From the NCBI GenBank assembly GCA_964580155.1, contig CAZOJP010000031.1, forward strand, positions 1 to 27,853: a stretch of DNA of 27,853 nt, given 5' to 3'. Made by a program: the position numbers and the translations under genes. A model generated the notes under the pieces. The model saw nothing but the letters and a program-made list of their open reading frames with translations, was not told the origin of the DNA and made no database searches. This document shows, piece after piece, positions 7,576 to 14,263 of the stretch. Position 1 is the stretch's first letter. Every line of letters starts with the position of its first letter. Origin of the DNA: Intestinibacillus sp964580155. Its GTDB lineage: Bacteria > Bacillota > Clostridia > Oscillospirales > Butyricicoccaceae.

Positions 7576-8433
7576 GTGGAACCACGATTCGGCCCGGCAG
7601 GCAACGCGCAGTCCTTTGCCGAAGCGGGCTTTAAGGCAACGGTCGATGCTCCGCGCTGGCTCGCCGGTATGGGGCTGAACGCCTACGAATACCAGTGCGG
7701 GCGCGGCGTGAACATCGGGGAGCAAACCGCAGAAAAAATCGGCGCACAGGCGGCGCAGCACGGCATCGCGCTGTCCATCCATACGCCGTATTATATCAAC
7801 CTGTCCTCGATTGAGGAGGAGCGCATGGAAAAAAACATCGGCTATGTGCTCGCAAGCTGCCGCGCGGCGCGCGCAATGGGCGCCACACGGCTGACCGTGC
7901 ACTGCGGCGGACAGGGCAAGCTGTCGCGCGAGCGCGCGGCGCTGAACACGCTGGAAAATATCCGGCACATCCTCGCCGCGATGGATGACGCAGGCTACAC
8001 CGAGCAGACCGTGTGTCTGGAAACGATGGGCAAGCAGAGCGTCCTCGGCAGCGCGGAGGAGGTGTTTCGCTTTGTCGCGTCCGACGATCGGCTGCTGCCC
8101 TGCATCGACTTCGGCCATCTCAACGCGCGCACGCAGGGCGGATACCGCACGGAGGAAGCCTTTTCCGCGCTGTTTGACCGCATGGAAAATACGATCGGCA
8201 CGGCGCGCTCCCATGTGTTTCACAGCCACTTTTCCAAGATTGAATACAACGACAAGGGCGAAAAGCGGCATCTGAGCTTTGCGGACACGGTTTACGGGCC
8301 GGAATTTGACCCGATTGCCCGCCAGGTGGCGCGGCGCGGCTACACGCCGACCTTTATCTGCGAATCCGCGGGCACGCAGGCGGAGGACGCGCTGACGATG
8401 AAACGACTTTACGAAGGAGCAAAAGCGACATGA
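7576..8433 (+). CDS. Endonuclease IV-like TIM-barrel protein
   Basis: A 285-residue protein of the AP endonuclease 2 / xylose isomerase-like TIM-barrel family. Zn ligands of E. coli endonuclease IV can be traced: His 69 (SIHTPYY), His 109 (TVHCGG), Glu 149 (CLETMG), Asp 178 and His 181 (CIDFGHLNAR), His 218 (HSHFSK), His 232 (KRHLSF) and Glu 263 (ICESAG). The Asp of the DRH motif is Lys 230 here, so one metal site is changed. It may be an AP endonuclease relative with altered chemistry, so I give no nfo symbol. It starts with GTG directly after the yqeG stop, with GGAAGGAAG ten bases upstream. It overlaps aroQ by four bases (ATGA), which implies translational coupling. Confidence 0.85.
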   Translation: MEPRFGPAGNAQSFAEAGFKATVDAPRWLAGMGLNAYEYQCGRGVNIGEQTAEKIGAQAAQHGIALSIHTPYYINLSSIEEERMEKNIGYVLASCRAARAMGATRLTVHCGGQGKLSRERAALNTLENIRHILAAMDDAGYTEQTVCLETMGKQSVLGSAEEVFRFVASDDRLLPCIDFGHLNARTQGGYRTEEAFSALFDRMENTIGTARSHVFHSHFSKIEYNDKGEKRHLSFADTVYGPEFDPIARQVARRGYTPTFICESAGTQAEDALTMKRLYEGAKAT

Positions 8434-8861
8434 AGAAGATTTTACTCATTCACGGCCCGAATCTCAACTTGACGGGCAGCCGCGAGCCGGGCATTTACGG
8501 CCGCACGACCCTTGCCGCGATCAATGAGGAGGTCGTGCTGTACGCGCAGAAACGCGGTATGCAGTGCACGGTCTTTCAGTCAAACCACGAAGGCGAGATT
8601 ATCGACCGCATCCATCGCGCGATGGACGAGTCCGATGCGCTCATCATCAACGCAGGTGCGTATACGCATTACAGCTACGCCATTCGCGACGCCATCGCGG
8701 CCGTCAGGCTGCCCTGCGTCGAGGTACATATATCCAACGTGCACGCGCGCGAGGAGTTCCGCCATCATTCGGTGCTGTCCCCCGTGTGCGCGGGTGTGAT
8801 TGCGGGCTTCGGCAAGACGAGTTATCTGCTTGCGATTGACGCGGTTGCGGCAATGGAGTAA
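8430..8861 (+). CDS. aroQ: 3-dehydroquinate dehydratase, type II
   Basis: Third step of the shikimate pathway: trans-dehydration of 3-dehydroquinate to 3-dehydroshikimate by a dodecameric cytoplasmic enzyme. The length of 143 residues is typical. Active-site residues are all present: Asn 11 and Arg 18 in GPNLNLTGSREPG, catalytic Tyr 23, Asn 74 and His 80 in INAGAYTHYS, His 100 in EVHISN, Arg 107 and Arg 111 in HAREEFRHHS. AAGGAG sits eleven bases before the ATG. The start overlaps the preceding stop (ATGA), so it is translated from the yqeG operon. A terminator follows. Confidence 0.97.
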   Translation: MKKILLIHGPNLNLTGSREPGIYGRTTLAAINEEVVLYAQKRGMQCTVFQSNHEGEIIDRIHRAMDESDALIINAGAYTHYSYAIRDAIAAVRLPCVEVHISNVHAREEFRHHSVLSPVCAGVIAGFGKTSYLLAIDAVAAME

Positions 8862-8868
8862 CGGTTTT

Positions 8869-8899
8869 CCGCTCACGGCTTGTCCGTGGGCGGATTTTT
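8869..8899 (+). terminator. Intrinsic terminator after aroQ
   Basis: CCGCTCACGG (8869-8878), loop CTTGT, CCGTGGGCGG (8884-8893), 10 bp with one T-G wobble, then ATTTTT. The ribosome site of the next gene begins two bases later. It may act as a partial terminator, since no clear separate promoter for the next gene is visible. Confidence 0.7.
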
Positions 8900-8919
8900 G
8901 AAAGGGAGCGAACGATTTT

Positions 8920-9984
8920 ATGGTAGAATCAATCAGGCGCGCACTGCGGAGCGCGCCGTTTGACGCGATGGTGCTGACAAGCGAGGTCAACCGCCGCTAC
9001 GCGACAGGATTCCACTCGACCGCAGGCGTGTGCTATTTGTCCGAAAAGCACGCCTATTTTTTCACCGACTTTCGCTATATCGAGGCGGCGCGTGCGCAAA
9101 TTCGTGGCTTCGAGGTGCGCGAGATTGCGGGCGGCAAGACCTATGCCGAGGCCGTCAATGCGTGCATCCGGGAGGACGGCAGCCGCGTAGTAGCGCTTGA
9201 GGACGACGGCCTGTCCTATGCCGATTACCGCCGGTGGCGGCGCAGCCTGCATACGAAAGCCGTGCCGCTTGAGGGGCTGTTTGATCGTTTGCGCACGGTC
9301 AAAACCGATGCGGAGGTCGAAAAAATCGTGTCCGCCCAGCGCATTGCCGAGGCGGCGCTCACCGAAACGATGAACTGCATCCGCGCAGGCGTGAGCGAGA
9401 AGCGCATCGCGGCCGAGCTGACCTATCAAATGCTGCTGCGCGGCGCGGAAAATATGTCGTTTGATCCCATCGTGGTGTCGGGCGCGCATTCCTCCAAGCC
9501 GCACGGTGTGCCGACCGACAAGCTGATCGAAGCGGGCGATTTTGTCACGATGGACTTTGGCTGCATCTATGACGGCTACTGCTCGGATATGACGCGCACC
9601 GTCGCCATCGGGCACGCGACCGAGGAAATGGCGCAGGTGTACGATACGGTGCTGCGCGCGCAGCAGGCAGGCATCGCAGCCGCAAAAGCAGGTGTGACCG
9701 GCAGCACGGTCGATGGCGCGGCGCGCACCCTCATTGCGCGCGCGGGCTACGGTGATGCGTTCGGGCACGGCTTTGGGCACGGTGTCGGTCTGCACATCCA
9801 CGAGCTCCCCAACGCGTCGCCGCGCGCGACCGAGCCGCTGCCTGCGGGCGCCATCCTGACCGCGGAGCCGGGCATCTATCTGTCCGGCCGGTTCGGTGTG
9901 CGCATCGAGGATATGCTGCTCATCGAGCAGGGGGGCTGCCGCAATTTAACAAAAGCGCCCAAGGAGCTGCTCATCCTGCCGTGA
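8920..9984 (+). CDS. Xaa-Pro aminopeptidase, M24B family
   Basis: Cytoplasmic metallopeptidase of the pita-bread fold that removes an N-terminal residue before proline. It has 354 residues, as in short PepP/PepQ-like enzymes of Firmicutes. The N-terminal creatinase-like domain covers about residues 1-125. The catalytic domain carries the five metal ligands: Asp 212 and Asp 223 (MDFGCIYDGYCSD), His 287 (GHGFGHGVG), Glu 316 (TAEPGIY) and Glu 330 (RIED). The His in LHIHE and the His in GAHSSKPHG are substrate-site residues of the family. AAAGGGAG precedes the ATG. Aminopeptidase or dipeptidase specificity cannot be told apart here. Its last 14 bases overlap the end of the converging ytaF-like gene. 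Confidence 0.93.
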   Translation: MVESIRRALRSAPFDAMVLTSEVNRRYATGFHSTAGVCYLSEKHAYFFTDFRYIEAARAQIRGFEVREIAGGKTYAEAVNACIREDGSRVVALEDDGLSYADYRRWRRSLHTKAVPLEGLFDRLRTVKTDAEVEKIVSAQRIAEAALTETMNCIRAGVSEKRIAAELTYQMLLRGAENMSFDPIVVSGAHSSKPHGVPTDKLIEAGDFVTMDFGCIYDGYCSDMTRTVAIGHATEEMAQVYDTVLRAQQAGIAAAKAGVTGSTVDGAARTLIARAGYGDAFGHGFGHGVGLHIHELPNASPRATEPLPAGAILTAEPGIYLSGRFGVRIEDMLLIEQGGCRNLTKAPKELLILP

Positions 9985-10588
9985 GCTTATACGCGGTGAC
10001 CGCGAGCAGCGCAAGGCCGCTCAGCAGACCGGCATGATTGCCTGCCGCGCGCCCCAGCCGCCTGCCGAGTGCTGCGCCGCCGCGTGCCGCGCCCAGTCCG
10101 CACACGAACGAAACCCCGAGCAGCAGCGGTGCGGTGCGCGCAGTCGCGGCGACGGACAAACCGGTCAGCAGCGAGTCGAGCGACAGCGGCAGCGCGAGCA
10201 CGCAGGCTTCCGCGGCCGACAGCACACCCGAGCGGTCGAGGTCGGCTTTTTCCGTGTCCGCGCAGATTTCGAGCACCAGTCCGCACAGACGAAAGCGCAG
10301 CGGACTGCACCGCGACGCAAGCCGCGCGGACAGCCGGCGCACGCCGTCCTCAAACAGGCACAGCAGCGCGATGAGGGCGAGCGCGCCGCACGATATATAA
10401 TGAAAAAGCGCGGGGGACAGCACCGCCGCGAGCGCGCGCGACAGGAAAAACGACAGCGCAAGGCAGGCGGTGCCGATGCCGGCGATGACGGCCGCCGCGC
10501 GCTGCGGAATGCGGATTTTGCGCATGCCGCACGACATGCACGCAAAAAAAGCGTCAAATGACATCAAAAATACAAGAAAAAGATCCAT
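9971..10588 (-). CDS. ytaF: YtaF-like membrane protein (MntP/DUF204 relative)
   Basis: A 205-residue integral membrane protein with about six hydrophobic segments (near 1-20, 31-50, 58-80, 127-147, 153-170, 186-200). The order and the motif LPLSLDSLLTGLSVA match the MntP/YtaF superfamily, and the length fits YtaF, described as a sporulation membrane protein. Between the two halves lies ADLDRSGVLSAAEA, which fits an EF-hand Ca-binding loop (Asp 116, Asp 118, Ser 120, Glu 127). Manganese efflux (MntP) is the alternative role. GGAGG at 10595-10599 sets the ATG. The start codon lies in the arm of a 14-bp inverted repeat. The gene follows the amylase on the same strand after 53 bases and overlaps the M24 peptidase gene tail to tail by 14 bases. 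Confidence 0.85.
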   Translation of the reverse strand: MDLFLVFLMSFDAFFACMSCGMRKIRIPQRAAAVIAGIGTACLALSFFLSRALAAVLSPALFHYISCGALALIALLCLFEDGVRRLSARLASRCSPLRFRLCGLVLEICADTEKADLDRSGVLSAAEACVLALPLSLDSLLTGLSVAATARTAPLLLGVSFVCGLGAARGGAALGRRLGRAAGNHAGLLSGLALLAVTAYKLTAG

Positions 10589-10630
10589 AGGCCGCCTCCA
10601 AAGATGGGATGGTATAGCCTATGGATCTTT
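10579..10630 (-). repeat. 14-bp perfect inverted repeat over the ytaF start codon
   Basis: AAAGATCCATAGGC (10579-10592) and GCCTATGGATCTTT (10617-10630) are perfect complements with a 24-base loop. On the mRNA the ytaF ATG (10588-10586) falls in the 3' arm and its GGAGG lies in the loop. The 3' arm runs into a T-rich stretch. It could mask the start codon or end transcripts coming from the amylase gene, whose stop is 11 bases before it. Confidence 0.8.
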
Positions 10631-10641
10631 GCTTCATTTGG

Positions 10642-11952
10642 TTACTGCACGCGCCAGAACGCCGCCGAGTAGGGGGCGAGTGCGCTGCCGCCGCCAAAGT
10701 CATGGTATGCGCCCGTGATGAGATCGGTCGCGCAGCCTGCCTGCGCATCGAAGTGCGCGGTATATGGTGCGCTGTCCGCGTTGATCGCGACGAGCACACG
10801 CTCGCCCTCGACCGCGCGCTCGAAGATGACCTGACGGTTCGTCAGCACCACCGGGCGGAAGCTGCCTTCGGTCAGCGCGCGGCTGCCCTTGTGTGCGCGT
10901 GCGAGCGCGGCGATCCAATCGGTCAGCTCGTTCCACACGGGCGCATCGAGCGCGGGGCGCAGAATATCGTCCGAATGCGACTGCTTGACACCGGTCAGCC
11001 CCCACTCGCTGCCGTAATACACGCAGGGAATGCCCGGCATGCCGAAGAGCAGCGCGTAAATGAGCGGCAGATGACGCGGCTCGGTCAGCACGGATGCAAT
11101 GCGCGACACATCGTGGTTGTCGACAAAGCACAAAAGGTGCTTGCCCTTGTAAAGCGTCCACGGCTCGGAGCCGAACTGCCGCAGCAGCGAGTGCGTGATC
11201 TCAAAGAGGTTCAGGCTGTTGAAGCTCGAATGCAGCCCCTTGTAGCACTCGTAGTTCGTGCACGAATCGAGCATGCCCGCGCCCACGAGGCGGTTGTAGT
11301 CGCCGTGCAGCATTTCCCCGACGAGGAAGAAGTCCGGCCGGAGTGTGTCGCAGAACGCGCGCAAATTGCGCACAAAAGCGGGGTCGAGCAGGTAGGCGAC
11401 ATCCAGCCGCAGGCCGTCGATGCCGAATTCCTCCACCCAGCCGCGCAGGCACGCAAACAGATGGTCGACGACCGCGGGATTGTGCAGATTGAGCCGCACG
11501 AGCTCGTAATGCCCCTCCCAGCCCTCGTACCAGAAGCCGTCGTCATAGCACGAATTGCCGTCGAAGGAAATATGGAACCAATCCTTATAGGGCGAGTCCC
11601 ATTTCTTTTCCTGCACATCACGGAATGCCCAAAAGCCGCGGCCGACGTGGTTCAGCACCCCGTCGAGCACAACGCGCAGGCCCGCATCATGCAGGGCATC
11701 GCAAACCGCCGCAAAGTCCGCGTTCGTGCCGAGGCGGCAGTCGATAACGCGATAATCCCGCGTGTCGTAGCCGTGCTTGTCGGAGTCGAAAACCGGAGAA
11801 AAATAGACTGCATCTGCGCCGAGACGCTGCAAATGCGGGATCCAATCGATTATTTTGCGGATACGCGGCACCGTGATGCCGTCGTTGTCATGCGGCGCAC
11901 CGCACACACCGAGCGGATAAAACTGATAAAAAACACTGTTATTTGCCCACAT
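10642..11952 (-). CDS. Alpha-amylase family glycosyl hydrolase (GH13)
   Basis: Cytoplasmic GH13 enzyme of 436 residues acting on alpha-glucans or maltodextrins. Region I is DGVLNHVG (97-104). Region II GLRLDVAYLLD carries the nucleophile Asp 184, region III FLVGEMLHGD the acid/base Glu 213, and region IV FVDNHDVSR the transition-state Asp 281. GIPCVYYGSEWGL and the short C-terminal beta domain resemble the cyclomaltodextrinase/neopullulanase group, but there is no N-terminal CBM34 and no signal peptide. Exact specificity is open. The ATG at 11952 is chosen by AAAGGAGA nine bases upstream; a longer TTG start at 11973 would overlap that site. It has its own promoter and probably shares its transcript with ytaF. 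Confidence 0.93.
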   Translation of the reverse strand: MWANNSVFYQFYPLGVCGAPHDNDGITVPRIRKIIDWIPHLQRLGADAVYFSPVFDSDKHGYDTRDYRVIDCRLGTNADFAAVCDALHDAGLRVVLDGVLNHVGRGFWAFRDVQEKKWDSPYKDWFHISFDGNSCYDDGFWYEGWEGHYELVRLNLHNPAVVDHLFACLRGWVEEFGIDGLRLDVAYLLDPAFVRNLRAFCDTLRPDFFLVGEMLHGDYNRLVGAGMLDSCTNYECYKGLHSSFNSLNLFEITHSLLRQFGSEPWTLYKGKHLLCFVDNHDVSRIASVLTEPRHLPLIYALLFGMPGIPCVYYGSEWGLTGVKQSHSDDILRPALDAPVWNELTDWIAALARAHKGSRALTEGSFRPVVLTNRQVIFERAVEGERVLVAINADSAPYTAHFDAQAGCATDLITGAYHDFGGGSALAPYSAAFWRVQ

Positions 11953-11986
11953 AGAAAGAGTTCTCCTTTCCAAACGCTGTAAGCCC

Positions 11987-12015
11987 AGTATACGCTACTT
12001 TGCGCAGTTCGTCCA
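11987..12015 (-). promoter_or_regulatory. Promoter of the GH13 gene
   Basis: Minus strand: TGGACG (12015-12010), 17-base spacer, TATACT (11992-11987), about 35 bases before the ATG. It is divergent from the rplS promoter, with which it shares a 209-base intergenic region. Confidence 0.7.
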
Positions 12016-12052
12016 GCATATGCGAAAATGCGTGAAAAGGTGAAGAAAAGGC

Positions 12053-12081
12053 TTGCATCTTGCGCAAAAGCATGCTAAAAT
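12053..12081 (+). promoter_or_regulatory. Promoter of rplS
   Basis: TTGCAT (12053-12058), 17-base spacer, TAAAAT (12076-12081) preceded by TGC, which gives an extended -10. Two 8-bp palindromes (TTGCGCAA 12060-12067, AGCATGCT 12069-12076) fill the spacer and touch the -10. Confidence 0.85.
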
Positions 12082-12093
12082 AAGTCGTTACTA

Positions 12094-12140
12094 ACGGGCA
12101 TTCCTCTGCTTATCTACAGGTGATAGGGCATGAATGTCTA
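12094..12140 (+). promoter_or_regulatory. Probable L19 ribosomal leader (rplS 5' UTR)
   Basis: The rplS leader can fold into an outer stem GGGCATTC (12096-12103) with GAATGTCT (12132-12139), 8 pairs including two G-U, and an inner stem CTTATC (12109-12114) with GATAGG (12122-12127) around loop TACAGGT. Position, size and the CCTCTGC / AGGTGATAGGG segments resemble the L19 autoregulatory leader known from Firmicutes, where L19 binds its own mRNA. This identification is from memory, not from a model search. Confidence 0.6.
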
Positions 12141-12161
12141 TGACTGAAAGGAAGACAGAAC

Positions 12162-12503
12162 ATGGATTTAGTCAAAGCTCTTTCCGAGCAGCATCTCAGA
12201 ACAGATCTGCCGGAGCTCAAGATCGGTGACACCGTCAAGGTTCACGCAAAGATCAAGGAAGGCAATCGCGAGCGTATCCAGATTTTCGAGGGTACCATCA
12301 TTGCGATGAAGCATGCCGGCATCAACAAGTCGGTCACTGTCCGCCGCATGTCCTATGGCATCGGCGTCGAAAAGACGTTCCCGGTACACTCCCCGAACAT
12401 TGCACAGTTCGAGGTCGTGCGCAACGGCCGTGTCCGCCGCGCGAAGCTGTACTATCTGCGTGGCCGCGTTGGCAAGGCTGCGAAGATCGTCGAAAAGGTC
12501 TAA
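12162..12503 (+). CDS. rplS: 50S ribosomal protein L19
   Basis: Large-subunit protein at the 30S-50S interface. At 113 residues it has the usual length. It shows the KIGDTVKVHAKIKEGNRER SH3-like barrel start, QIFEGTIIAMKHAGINKS, and the signature VRRMSYGIGVEKTFPVHSP. It ends with the basic RRAKLYYLRGRVGKAAKI. AAAGGAAG precedes the ATG. The gene has its own promoter, a structured leader and a strong terminator, so it forms a single-gene unit ahead of the lepB operon. Confidence 0.99.
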   Translation: MDLVKALSEQHLRTDLPELKIGDTVKVHAKIKEGNRERIQIFEGTIIAMKHAGINKSVTVRRMSYGIGVEKTFPVHSPNIAQFEVVRNGRVRRAKLYYLRGRVGKAAKIVEKV

Positions 12504-12519
12504 TTTTCCGATCGCCAGG

Positions 12520-12557
12520 CGGCGCGATATGCATTTTGGCATATCGCGCCGTTTTTT
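12520..12557 (+). terminator. Terminator of rplS
   Basis: A 13-bp perfect stem: CGGCGCGATATGC (12520-12532), loop ATTTTG, GCATATCGCGCCG (12539-12551), then six T. Confidence 0.95.
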
Positions 12558-12573
12558 CTATACCGCGGCTTAC

Positions 12574-12599
12574 CCTTTTTAGAAATTTGATTAAAAAGG
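12574..12599. repeat. AT-rich inverted repeat upstream of the lepB promoter
   Basis: CCTTTTTA (12574-12581) and TAAAAAGG (12592-12599) with a 10-base spacer. It ends ten bases before the lepB -35 box. It may be an operator or UP-type element; no function is shown. Confidence 0.45.
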
Positions 12600-12609
12600 C
12601 AACTTTTGA

Positions 12610-12638
12610 TTGCGCAAATCGCATAGAAAAGCTATAAT
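12610..12638 (+). promoter_or_regulatory. Promoter of the lepB operon
   Basis: TTGCGC (12610-12615), 17-base spacer, TATAAT (12633-12638). It starts a leader of about 175 bases before lepB. Confidence 0.7.
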
Positions 12639-12644
12639 AAATTT

Positions 12645-12804
12645 GTATGTCGGGCAAAAGATAGGCAAAAGCCGTCCATATCGCGGAAAAAGGCGAAGCG
12701 CCGCGCACGGCATGGCCGGAAAATGACAGCATCCGCAGGCTGCACGCGCGTCATGGGTGAAGGCCGCGGCACAGACAGCCGCACGAATGCGATAGAGCAA
12801 ATAC
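12645..12804 (+). other. GC-rich structured leader of lepB
   Basis: The gap from the rplS stop to lepB is 318 bases and holds no gene that I can support. After the promoter, this part can form several stems: GCCGT (12671-12675) with ACGGC (12707-12711) enclosing CGCGG (12682-12686) with CCGCG (12701-12705); TGAC-AGC (12724-12730) with GCT (12739-12741) and GTCA (12750-12753); and GCGGC (12766-12770) with GCCGC (12778-12782). It matches no riboswitch class that I can recall. An in-frame ATG at 12723 would add 33 residues to LepB, but it has no ribosome site. Confidence 0.5.
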
Positions 12805-12821
12805 AGGAGGCAACAAAAAGC

Positions 12822-13394
12822 ATGAACGAGGAACAAAAAGGCAAGCTGCCGGAGGGAAAAGCCAAGTCCGGCGCGTTTCAAAGTGAGTTTTACGAGTGGG
12901 GAGAGGCGCTGGTCATCTCTCTGACCGTTATTATACTGTTATTTACCTTTGTTGTGCGGCTGATCGGCGTGGACGGGCACTCCATGGTGCCCACGCTGCA
13001 GGACCGCGACAAGGTCTTTATGAGCGACCTGTTCTACACCCCGAAAAAGGGCGACGTTGTCGTGCTGACAAAGAAGAGCTTCATCGAGCAGCCGATCGTC
13101 AAGCGCATCGTGGCGACCGAGGGCGATACGATCGACATCGACTTTAATGCGGGCACGGTACAGGTCAACGGCGAAACCCTGGACGAGCCGTATATCAACG
13201 AGCCGACCTATCGGCAGGGCGATATGACCTTCCCCCAGACCGTGCCGGAGGGCTGCGTGTTCGTCATGGGCGACAACCGCAACGCAAGCTCGGACAGTCG
13301 CGTCGCCTCGCTCGGCATGGTGGACAAGCGCTATATTCTCGGGCATGTGCTGCTGCGTGTGCTGCCCGTCAACCAGATCGGAGGAATCGAGTGA
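12822..13394 (+). CDS. lepB: Signal peptidase I
   Basis: Membrane-bound Ser/Lys protease that removes signal peptides from exported proteins. It has 190 residues, typical of Gram-positive SipS-type enzymes. A short charged N-terminus precedes one membrane span (residues 28-48). Then come GVDGHSMVPTL with nucleophile Ser 54 and IVKRIVATEGD with general base Lys 94. The C-terminal box is MGDNRNASSDSR followed by VDKRYILGHVLLRVLP. AGGAGG (12805-12810) with an 11-base spacer sets the ATG at 12822. A longer in-frame start at 12723 lacks such a site. The stop overlaps the GTG of rbgA. It heads the operon with rbgA, rnhB and yraN, an order shared with Bacilli and Clostridia. Confidence 0.96.
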   Translation: MNEEQKGKLPEGKAKSGAFQSEFYEWGEALVISLTVIILLFTFVVRLIGVDGHSMVPTLQDRDKVFMSDLFYTPKKGDVVVLTKKSFIEQPIVKRIVATEGDTIDIDFNAGTVQVNGETLDEPYINEPTYRQGDMTFPQTVPEGCVFVMGDNRNASSDSRVASLGMVDKRYILGHVLLRVLPVNQIGGIE

Positions 13395-14263
13395 ACATCC
13401 AGTGGTATCCCGGTCATATGACCAAAACCCGTCGGAAAATGCAGGAGAACCTGAAAAATATAGACCTCGTGTGCGAGGTTGTGGACGCCCGCATTCCGCA
13501 GGTCAGCCGCAACCCCGATATGGACGAGCTGGCGGAGGGCAAGCCGCGCATGATTTTGCTCAACCGCATCGATCTGGCCGATCCCGCGCTCACGCGCCGC
13601 TGGGCGCAGCATTTCCGCAGCAAGGGCTGGGCGGTCATCGAGGCCGACAGCAGGAAGGGCACGGGCACGGCGCGCTTCGCCCCTGCCGCGCGCGAGGTGC
13701 TTGCGGATCAAATCGCAAAATGGAACGAAAAGGGACAGACCGGCCGCGCGGTGCGCGTCATGGTCGTGGGCATCCCGAACGTCGGGAAATCGACCTTTAT
13801 CAACCGCATTCTGGGCAGAAAATCCGCGAAAGCGGCGGATAAGCCCGGCGTGACGCGCGGCGCGCAGTGGTTTCGCGTGGAGGGCGGAATCGATCTGCTC
13901 GATACCCCCGGCATCCTGTGGCCCAAGTTTGATGATGAGCGCGTGGGCATCCTGCTCGCGTGCACGGGTGCGGTTCGGGACGATATTCTGGACGTTGAAA
14001 CACTCGCGTGCAAGCTGATGGAGCTGCTCGCGGCACATGCGCCCGAAAGCGTTGTCGCGCGCTACAAGGTCGATCTTGCGGCGGCGGCAGACAGCGATTT
14101 TCCGGGCTATACCATGCTGGAGCAGGCGGGGCGGCGGCGCGGCTTCCTGATTGCAGGCGGCGAAATCGATACCGAGCGCATGGCGCGCATCCTGCTCGAC
14201 GAATATCGCGGCGGCATGCTCGGACGTATCACCCTCGAAGTGCCGGAGGACTACGAAGCATGA
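13391..14263 (+). CDS. rbgA: Ribosome biogenesis GTPase RbgA/YlqF
   Basis: Circularly permuted GTPase needed for late 50S assembly. The 290-residue length is typical. The N-terminal IQWYPGHMTK is the family signature. GTPase motifs appear in permuted order: G4 LNRIDL (58-61), G5 DSRKG, G1 GIPNVGKS (127-134), G2 Thr 155 in GVTRG, G3 DTPGIL (171-174). The G4 motif reads NRID instead of the usual NKxD. The C-terminal helical RNA-binding domain follows from about residue 200. It starts with GTG inside the lepB stop (GTGA), with GGAGGA six bases upstream. It ends by overlapping the rnhB ATG (ATGA), so translation of the three is coupled. Confidence 0.95.
   Translation: MNIQWYPGHMTKTRRKMQENLKNIDLVCEVVDARIPQVSRNPDMDELAEGKPRMILLNRIDLADPALTRRWAQHFRSKGWAVIEADSRKGTGTARFAPAAREVLADQIAKWNEKGQTGRAVRVMVVGIPNVGKSTFINRILGRKSAKAADKPGVTRGAQWFRVEGGIDLLDTPGILWPKFDDERVGILLACTGAVRDDILDVETLACKLMELLAAHAPESVVARYKVDLAAAADSDFPGYTMLEQAGRRRGFLIAGGEIDTERMARILLDEYRGGMLGRITLEVPEDYEA

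Noticed and set aside
10621..11982. Plus-strand open frame of 453 codons over the amylase gene
   Set aside because: It is antisense to a GH13 gene with all catalytic motifs, has no ribosome site, and its translation has no recognisable domain. Long antisense frames are expected in GC-rich coding DNA.
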